A DNA stretch of 40,211 nucleotides from a virus, in IMG/VR virus record IMGVR_UViG_3300034115_000006, positions 1 to 40,211 of that record; one strand, given 5' to 3'. The notes under the pieces were generated by a model that did no database searches, was not told the DNA's origin, and saw only the letters and a list, made by a program, of their open reading frames with translations. The translations under genes were made by a program, and so were the position numbers. This document shows, piece after piece, positions 36,049 through 40,211 of this stretch. Positions within the stretch are counted from its first letter, which is position 1; the number at the start of each line of letters is the position of its first letter.

Positions 36049-36409
36049 GGTACACAACCTCAGCCTTAGTCTGGTACGAACGGTCTGGGTGCACAAACAC
36101 GACCTCGTACTTCACGCCGTCAATGTAGAACCAATCTCCATTCTCAATGTCGGCTCCATACTCGCCGAGCAGGATGAACTCCGGAGTTAGGCTCTGGCCC
36201 TCGATAGTTCGCCGTTCGGGAAGCTGCTGCACCGAGGCAATGAGCATCATCGACTTCCCGCGAACCTGGCGCTGGTTGGTCCGGTTGAACGAGCCTCCAT
36301 CCCACACCAAGTCTTCGCGGGAGAGCAACGGGACAATCTTCGACGGGTCGCGAGCGATGACCTCCGCTGTGTTGCGGCGGTTGGCCTCTAGCTCGGCTTG
36401 TCGGTTCAT
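36041..36409 (-). CDS. Head closure (stopper) protein (122 aa)
   Basis: ATG at 36409 (MNRQAELEANRRNTAEVIAR) overlaps the previous stop (ATGA); the frame upstream to 36598 is noise. Then a small beta barrel: SFNRTNQRQVRGKSMMLIAS, IEGQSLTPEFILLGEYGADI, ENGDWFYIDGVKYEVVFVHP. The G-D-x-F/W-x-(I/V)-(D/N)-G strand pair is typical of head-completion (stopper) proteins. Seals the portal before tail joining. Confidence 0.75.
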   Translation of the reverse strand: MNRQAELEANRRNTAEVIARDPSKIVPLLSREDLVWDGGSFNRTNQRQVRGKSMMLIASVQQLPERRTIEGQSLTPEFILLGEYGADIENGDWFYIDGVKYEVVFVHPDRSYQTKAEVVYRG

Positions 36410-36750
36410 TCGCGAACGATCGGCCGCACTCGGGTTCCCGTCCCAGCTGGTGCCGCTCCGGCGTCGCCTTCCTCGGCCAACTCTGTGTACTTCTCCCACA
36501 TCTTGAGCGCCATCGGGTGAAGTTGGCTGTTCTTGCGGGAGGAACCGGACTCGCTCACGTCCGTCAACTCCGCGTAGCGAGCCGCCTTCTTCTCCCACCC
36601 ATCAGCGGCAGCCGCCTCCAACGAGGTAGCTCCCGCCAAGAGGAGGTCGATGTCGCGCGACTCCCAAGCAGAAGTCGTGTCCGTCTCGCCAATCATCTCG
36701 CGGACGCGACGCCTTGCATTGTCCACGTCGGCCGGGATCGGTGTCGCCAT
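36406..36750 (-). CDS. Head-tail adaptor (114 aa)
   Basis: ATG at 36750, TAATG overlap with the previous gene and ATGA overlap with the next. Helical: IPADVDNARRRVREMIGETD, WESRDIDLLLAGATSLEAAA, LKMWEKYTELAEEG. The short helical build with a D-x-(D/E)-(L/I)-x-x-x-L helix pair agrees with HK97 gp6-like/SPP1 gp15-like adaptors that sit under the portal. C-terminus is flexible (GTGTRVRPIVRE). Confidence 0.7.
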   Translation of the reverse strand: MATPIPADVDNARRRVREMIGETDTTSAWESRDIDLLLAGATSLEAAAADGWEKKAARYAELTDVSESGSSRKNSQLHPMALKMWEKYTELAEEGDAGAAPAGTGTRVRPIVRE

Positions 36751-37103
36751 TAGTCGCCGCTCCTCGCGTGCGGGTGGACCCAGATGCTACCGGCCCGCAG
36801 AACGGTTTCGTTGGTCGTGCTTCGCTTCCACACGACTGAGTAATACATCTCCACAATCTCGTCAGTATTGAAGCTGGCCACCAACGTAGGGTCGTCAGGG
36901 ATTGTGATGCGGAAGATATCGGCAGAGATGTACGTTCCGTCCACACCGATTTCCGCGCTAGCGTCCACAACCGAGAGGTCGCGCTTGGCCGTGAAGCGAA
37001 CGGTGTCGGTATTGAGGAAGCCTCCGGCGATGGCAACCGGCGCGACATCGAACACGGCCTGCTCACCGCGATAGATGTCTAGGTGCACGGTATCAAAGCC
37101 CAC
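36750..37103 (-). CDS. Virion beta-sandwich protein at the head-tail junction (117 aa)
   Basis: GTG at 37103 with AGGAGG six bases upstream. Beta-rich: VHLDIYRGEQAVFDVAPVAI, NTDTVRFTAKRDLSVVDASA, SADIFRITIPDDPTLVAS, VEMYYSVVWKRSTTNETVLR. This resembles the N-terminal domain of BppU-like or similar small beta-sandwich virion proteins, but here it is among head-tail genes. Role unknown; probably structural. Confidence 0.65.
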   Translation of the reverse strand: MGFDTVHLDIYRGEQAVFDVAPVAIAGGFLNTDTVRFTAKRDLSVVDASAEIGVDGTYISADIFRITIPDDPTLVASFNTDEIVEMYYSVVWKRSTTNETVLRAGSIWVHPHARSGD

Positions 37104-39770
37104 TCATTTCCTCCTGGTGATATCGCCGGAAGGTCTCTCATACGTCAGTGTTGAAGTATCGCGCCGGAGTATACCCTCTGGACGGCCTCGACTGACGTCA
37201 CCTGATCCGCCTACGTCGTTGATGTCTCCCTCTGGCCGGACGTACGGCTGTGGCTCTTGCCCACCTAGGCGGAGGATTGGCCTCGCGCTATCTGTCTCGA
37301 CAGCCACGCCGACCGCGACGAGCTTCCGACGCGAGAAGGAAAACGCAGAGGAGGTCTCCTGCGCACGTCCAATCGTCCTGGACTTCGCCCGGCCCATCGG
37401 CTGCGCTATCTGCGAGTCAATTGCCCGCCCAACTGCACGCTCCTTCCGGCGCGAAAAGGCGAACGCAGTATTTGTCTCAACAGCTACACCGACAGGCCTC
37501 GACCTTTGTGCACGGATTGTCCCTGCAGTGTCAATCTCTGTGGCCCGGTTTACCGGTATGTTCTTCGTGCCAGCTGAGGTGATCGGCCGAGCGGTGTCGT
37601 TCTCAACCGCTGGCCCGTACGTCTTGGACTTGAATCGGGTCAACGGCCGCCCAGTATCCGTCTCTGTTGCGACGTTGACGGCTCGGATCTTGGTCTCCGT
37701 CAGCGCTGTTGCGGTATCCGTCTCGGTAGCTCGCCCGATGGCCTTATTCTTACTAGGCGGAATGGTTCTTGCGGAATCCGTCTCTATGACCTGGTTAACG
37801 AGCTTTTCCTTGCGCCTCGAAACTACGCCCGCCGTATCTGTTTCAGTCGCCCGGTTTACCGCACGCTGCTTCGTCCGAGCTAGCGCCGTTGCCGTATCAG
37901 CCTCCGTCGCAGTCGCGAGGGTCCGCTGCTTCCTCCTCGCGAATGGCGTGGCGGTATCGGTCTCAACCGCTGGGCCGAAAGTGATGCGGGCCGGGAGAAC
38001 GAAGCGCGTGGCTGTCTCAATCGACGTGGCCTGGCCAATCGTCCTCCGCTTCTGCGGGGTAATCGACATCGCCAGGTTCGTCTCGACCGCTTGGCCGATC
38101 GTGCGCTGCTTGCGACGAGCAAACGCCTGGGCTATCTCGTTGGTCGTTGCCTGACCAATCGTCCGCTGCTTTACCCGGCCGAAAGGTTGCGCGGTATCGG
38201 TCTCGGTAGCTCGCCCGGCCGTAGCCTGCTTCTGCGGAGCAATCGGCCGAGCGGTATCTGTCTCAACTGCTGGGCCGATGGCGTCGAGCTTTACCCGGCC
38301 GAAAGGTTGCGCCGTATCAGTCTCGACTGCTTGCCCGACATTGACGTTAGTCGCGCCACCGCCAGCAGCATCATTGAGCGGCCGGAACGCACCCAGGAAT
38401 GCGAGCTTCTCATCCGACGAAGAGTTGCTACCGACGAGGCTGCCCGTAGCACCATCGGCATACTGGACCTTAGTTGCAACCGTGATGTTGGGCTGCTGAA
38501 TGTGTTCAGTAAAGCCGGACGGCTGCGTCCAGTCGCTAGCGCCATTGATCCCAGAGCCGGTCCAGAACAGCAGACGATCATCACGAGGAGGCATGACCTC
38601 GGTCGCCGGAGTGTTCGTCCCATTACCAACCGCCGTCTCGTGATCCACCGTCGTGTCGAACGGGTCTCCGGTAAGAACTGCGGCAGATATTGTTGTCGCA
38701 GTTGCCGTCCGCTCACACGATCCGGTCCAAGTGAAGTTGTATGTCCCAGAATCGCCTCCGGTTAGCCGCTTCCACCATATCTGATCCCGGAGACTTCCAG
38801 AGTTCTGGTCCTTGCTTGACTTCAGGTTCCATGTGCCGTCCGGAGGAGTCACTCCAGTGGGCAGTCCGGCACCAGAGTCCTCGAACAGAAAATGGATAGC
38901 AACGACCTTGTCGGCAGTGTCCGCATCAGCAGGAACTGGGACATTACCTGAAGTCGTTGGCCCGACATACGTTATGAATGTCGTCAGGCCAGGAACCGGG
39001 ACCTTGCTACTCGTTCCCTTAATCTCCCACACGGCCATCCGGCCGCGTTCCTGAACCGGCGTCCGGTTCATCGGCACGCTTACGGTCGCAGGAGGAGTTA
39101 CCGGAACAGTACGCCGGGCGAAGACGCCACCGGAGGTCGCGCCAGTCGCGATGTCGGACTCCGCGATGAACGTCGCACCAGACCCGGCTGAACCTGTTGT
39201 GGCGTCCCAGTTTGCGATCAGTCCGAGGACAAGGCTCTGGTCTCGCTGGGTTGCAATAGTCTGGTAGTCCACAGGGTCGCCATCGGAGCTGGTGTGCGTC
39301 CCGACCCCTAGCGCACCAAGCCAGTCAGCTACGTCATGGTGTGAGACTTCGCCAACCCAGCCACCAATTGGATCAACGTCATCAGCGCTGAACGTAACCG
39401 TCTGCGAAACGTCGTTGGTATCATTGACGAGCTTCGCCCAGACGCCAATCGCGGTTTGGAGGCTATCACTGTTGAAGTGCCGCCTGGTGATCTCAACCCA
39501 AGACTCCGTTAGCGAGTCGGAGATGGAGATACCGTTGAGGTTCGCCCCAGAGGTCGAGTCAGCCCAAGCTGCCGCGACGAGGAGCCGCCCAGACTTCGGC
39601 GTGAAGCTACCAGTCGTCGTGGAGGTCGCAGTTGCGGCCGGAGCCGTCCCTATCAAGCTCCTCCACAGTGGAGGGACAACCGGCAGGAGCGGAGCCGATG
39701 GATAGAATGGTCGCTTGTAACCACGCCGCCGTAGCAGGTGGTATATCAGGAGGTCTTTTGGGTATGGCAC
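37104..39770 (-). CDS. Repeat-rich virion protein, candidate head fibre/decoration (888 aa)
   Basis: GTG at 39770, weak ribosome binding site, 14 bases after the previous stop. Begins MPYPKDLLIYHLLRRRGYKR, then two related beta-rich domains: LLVAAAWADSTSGANLNGIS with WVGEVSHHDVADW, and VVAIHFLFEDSGAGLPTGV with WTGSCERTATATTISAAVL. From about residue 478 to 837 come some 18 tandem ~20-residue repeats with core AVETDTAxP followed by a basic R/K segment and ending IG. The C-terminus is a Pro/Gly/Arg tail. Position ahead of the connectors, not after the tape measure, points to the head. Function inferred. Confidence 0.75.
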   Translation of the reverse strand: MPYPKDLLIYHLLRRRGYKRPFYPSAPLLPVVPPLWRSLIGTAPAATATSTTTGSFTPKSGRLLVAAAWADSTSGANLNGISISDSLTESWVEITRRHFNSDSLQTAIGVWAKLVNDTNDVSQTVTFSADDVDPIGGWVGEVSHHDVADWLGALGVGTHTSSDGDPVDYQTIATQRDQSLVLGLIANWDATTGSAGSGATFIAESDIATGATSGGVFARRTVPVTPPATVSVPMNRTPVQERGRMAVWEIKGTSSKVPVPGLTTFITYVGPTTSGNVPVPADADTADKVVAIHFLFEDSGAGLPTGVTPPDGTWNLKSSKDQNSGSLRDQIWWKRLTGGDSGTYNFTWTGSCERTATATTISAAVLTGDPFDTTVDHETAVGNGTNTPATEVMPPRDDRLLFWTGSGINGASDWTQPSGFTEHIQQPNITVATKVQYADGATGSLVGSNSSSDEKLAFLGAFRPLNDAAGGGATNVNVGQAVETDTAQPFGRVKLDAIGPAVETDTARPIAPQKQATAGRATETDTAQPFGRVKQRTIGQATTNEIAQAFARRKQRTIGQAVETNLAMSITPQKRRTIGQATSIETATRFVLPARITFGPAVETDTATPFARRKQRTLATATEADTATALARTKQRAVNRATETDTAGVVSRRKEKLVNQVIETDSARTIPPSKNKAIGRATETDTATALTETKIRAVNVATETDTGRPLTRFKSKTYGPAVENDTARPITSAGTKNIPVNRATEIDTAGTIRAQRSRPVGVAVETNTAFAFSRRKERAVGRAIDSQIAQPMGRAKSRTIGRAQETSSAFSFSRRKLVAVGVAVETDSARPILRLGGQEPQPYVRPEGDINDVGGSGDVSRGRPEGILRRDTSTLTYERPSGDITRRK
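37260..38338 (-). repeat. About 18 tandem 60-bp coding repeats
   Basis: Period about 60 bases (20 codons) inside the 888-residue gene. Units at protein level include GQAVETDTAQPFGRVKLDAI, GRATETDTAQPFGRVKQRTI, GPAVETDTATPFARRKQRTL and GVAVETNTAFAFSRRKERAV. One unit carries two extra residues (AVENDTARPITSAGTKNIPV). Copies are diverged at DNA level, so the array is old or under selection rather than freshly expanded. Confidence 0.85.
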
Positions 39771-39784
39771 GAGTGCCTATGGGG

Positions 39785-40211
39785 TCAGGCGTTCATGACC
39801 AAGACGTTGAGATAGTCCACCTGAACCTGGTTGGCTGCGTTGGAGACGGAGAATGCAGCGCAGACTCCGAAGCACCAGTTGATGGTCGTGTCGCGGGTCA
39901 CGGTCCTCGCAGCGGCCGTAACCGGAATCGCGTTGGCGGAGAAGGCGGTGAGGCTCGTACCGAACTCCAAATCACCTTGGCCAAGAATCGTCCCGGAGGT
40001 CCCGTCCACAGTGATGAGCCCTAGGTACTCCATCCTCCAAGGGATCGACGTCAACGCGGTGCAGGCGATAGCCGCGCTCTGGGCGAGGATACTCGTGATC
40101 GCAGCAGGCTGCCCGGTAGCTCCCGGCAGACCCGCATAGATACCAAGCTGAAGCGTCGGTGTTGCTGTCGCGCCCCAGTTCCCTTGAACCTCAACCTTGA
40201 TCCGGACGCCA
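39785..40211 (-). CDS. Structural protein, 5' end beyond the window
   Basis: Frame open from the right edge to TGA at 39785; 141 residues visible. Begins here with VRIKVEVQGNWGATATPTLQ, followed by IYAGLPGATGQPAAITSILA, WRMEYLGLITVDGTSGTILG and WCFGVCAAFSVSNAANQVQV, ending YLNVLVMNA. It is a beta-rich, Ala/Thr-rich sandwich typical of phage appendage or capsid decoration proteins. It lies upstream of the repeat protein in the head part of the late operon. No named family is recognised. Confidence 0.7.
   Translation of the reverse strand, partial: GVRIKVEVQGNWGATATPTLQLGIYAGLPGATGQPAAITSILAQSAAIACTALTSIPWRMEYLGLITVDGTSGTILGQGDLEFGTSLTAFSANAIPVTAAARTVTRDTTINWCFGVCAAFSVSNAANQVQVDYLNVLVMNA

Noticed and set aside
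37075-38154. Plus-strand ORF of 359 codons with internal repeats
   Set aside because: The repeats are the mirror image of the 60-base repeats of the minus-strand structural gene; the long opening follows from that periodicity.
37260-38338. 60-bp repeats as a CRISPR-like or non-coding array
   Set aside because: They are in frame within a long gene, diverged at DNA level but conserved at protein level, and have no spacers.

Overview
The window is a 40 kb piece of a GC-rich tailed bacteriophage genome, most likely a siphovirus of an actinobacterial host. Reasons: a long tape-measure gene, a G/GT-type tail chaperone, a major tail protein, head-tail connectors, an amidase endolysin next to a two-helix membrane protein, strong AGGAGG-type ribosome binding sites, many GTG and TTG starts, and a small-gene style typical of actinophages. 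Every gene I can support lies on the minus strand, so transcription runs from the right end of the window to the left. Neighbouring genes are packed with ATGA, GTGA or TAATG stop/start overlaps. Both ends are cut inside a gene.

Right part (about 40211 to 22930, late genes, in order of transcription): the end of a structural protein; an 888-residue structural protein with about 18 tandem 20-residue repeats, sitting on the head side of the connectors; four to five small head-tail connector, closure and tail-terminator proteins; a low-complexity accessory protein; a Com-like zinc-finger protein; the major tail protein; a small virion protein; the tail assembly chaperone G with a frameshifted T extension; the tape measure; an 878-residue distal tail protein; two further minor tail proteins; a coiled-coil protein with a C-terminal membrane helix; the amidase endolysin; and a holin-like protein. 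A nested hairpin (25079-25161) lies between the tail and lysis blocks. A second long inverted repeat (22826-22881) closes the late region.

Boundary and accessory part (about 22900 to 14360): a DnaQ/RNase H-like putative exonuclease, an AT-rich structured intergenic stretch, an HNH protein, and a long series of small unknown genes. The latter include two proteins sharing a C-terminal domain, a DUF2786-type protein, a protein with a DUF6011-like zinc knuckle, a tRNA 3'-end-like sequence (17877-17901) that could be an attachment-site core or a tRNA remnant, and a run of three membrane or secreted proteins (14363-15687).

Left part (about 14240 to 1, DNA metabolism): a SNF2-type helicase, a Lys/Ala-rich protein, a Cas4/RecB-like nuclease with a predicted 4Fe-4S cluster, a Sak4-like RecA-fold ATPase, an SSB-like protein with an acidic C-terminal tip, small zinc proteins, an FAD-dependent oxidoreductase, an unknown protein with a MazG/Nmad-like look, a replicative DNA polymerase III alpha subunit (DnaE), a Dda/RecD2-like helicase with a zinc-finger insertion, and the start of a probable ThyX thymidylate synthase. 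Together these give the phage its own replication, recombination and dTMP supply. No integrase, repressor, terminase, portal or CRISPR array is visible here, so lifestyle cannot be decided from this window.
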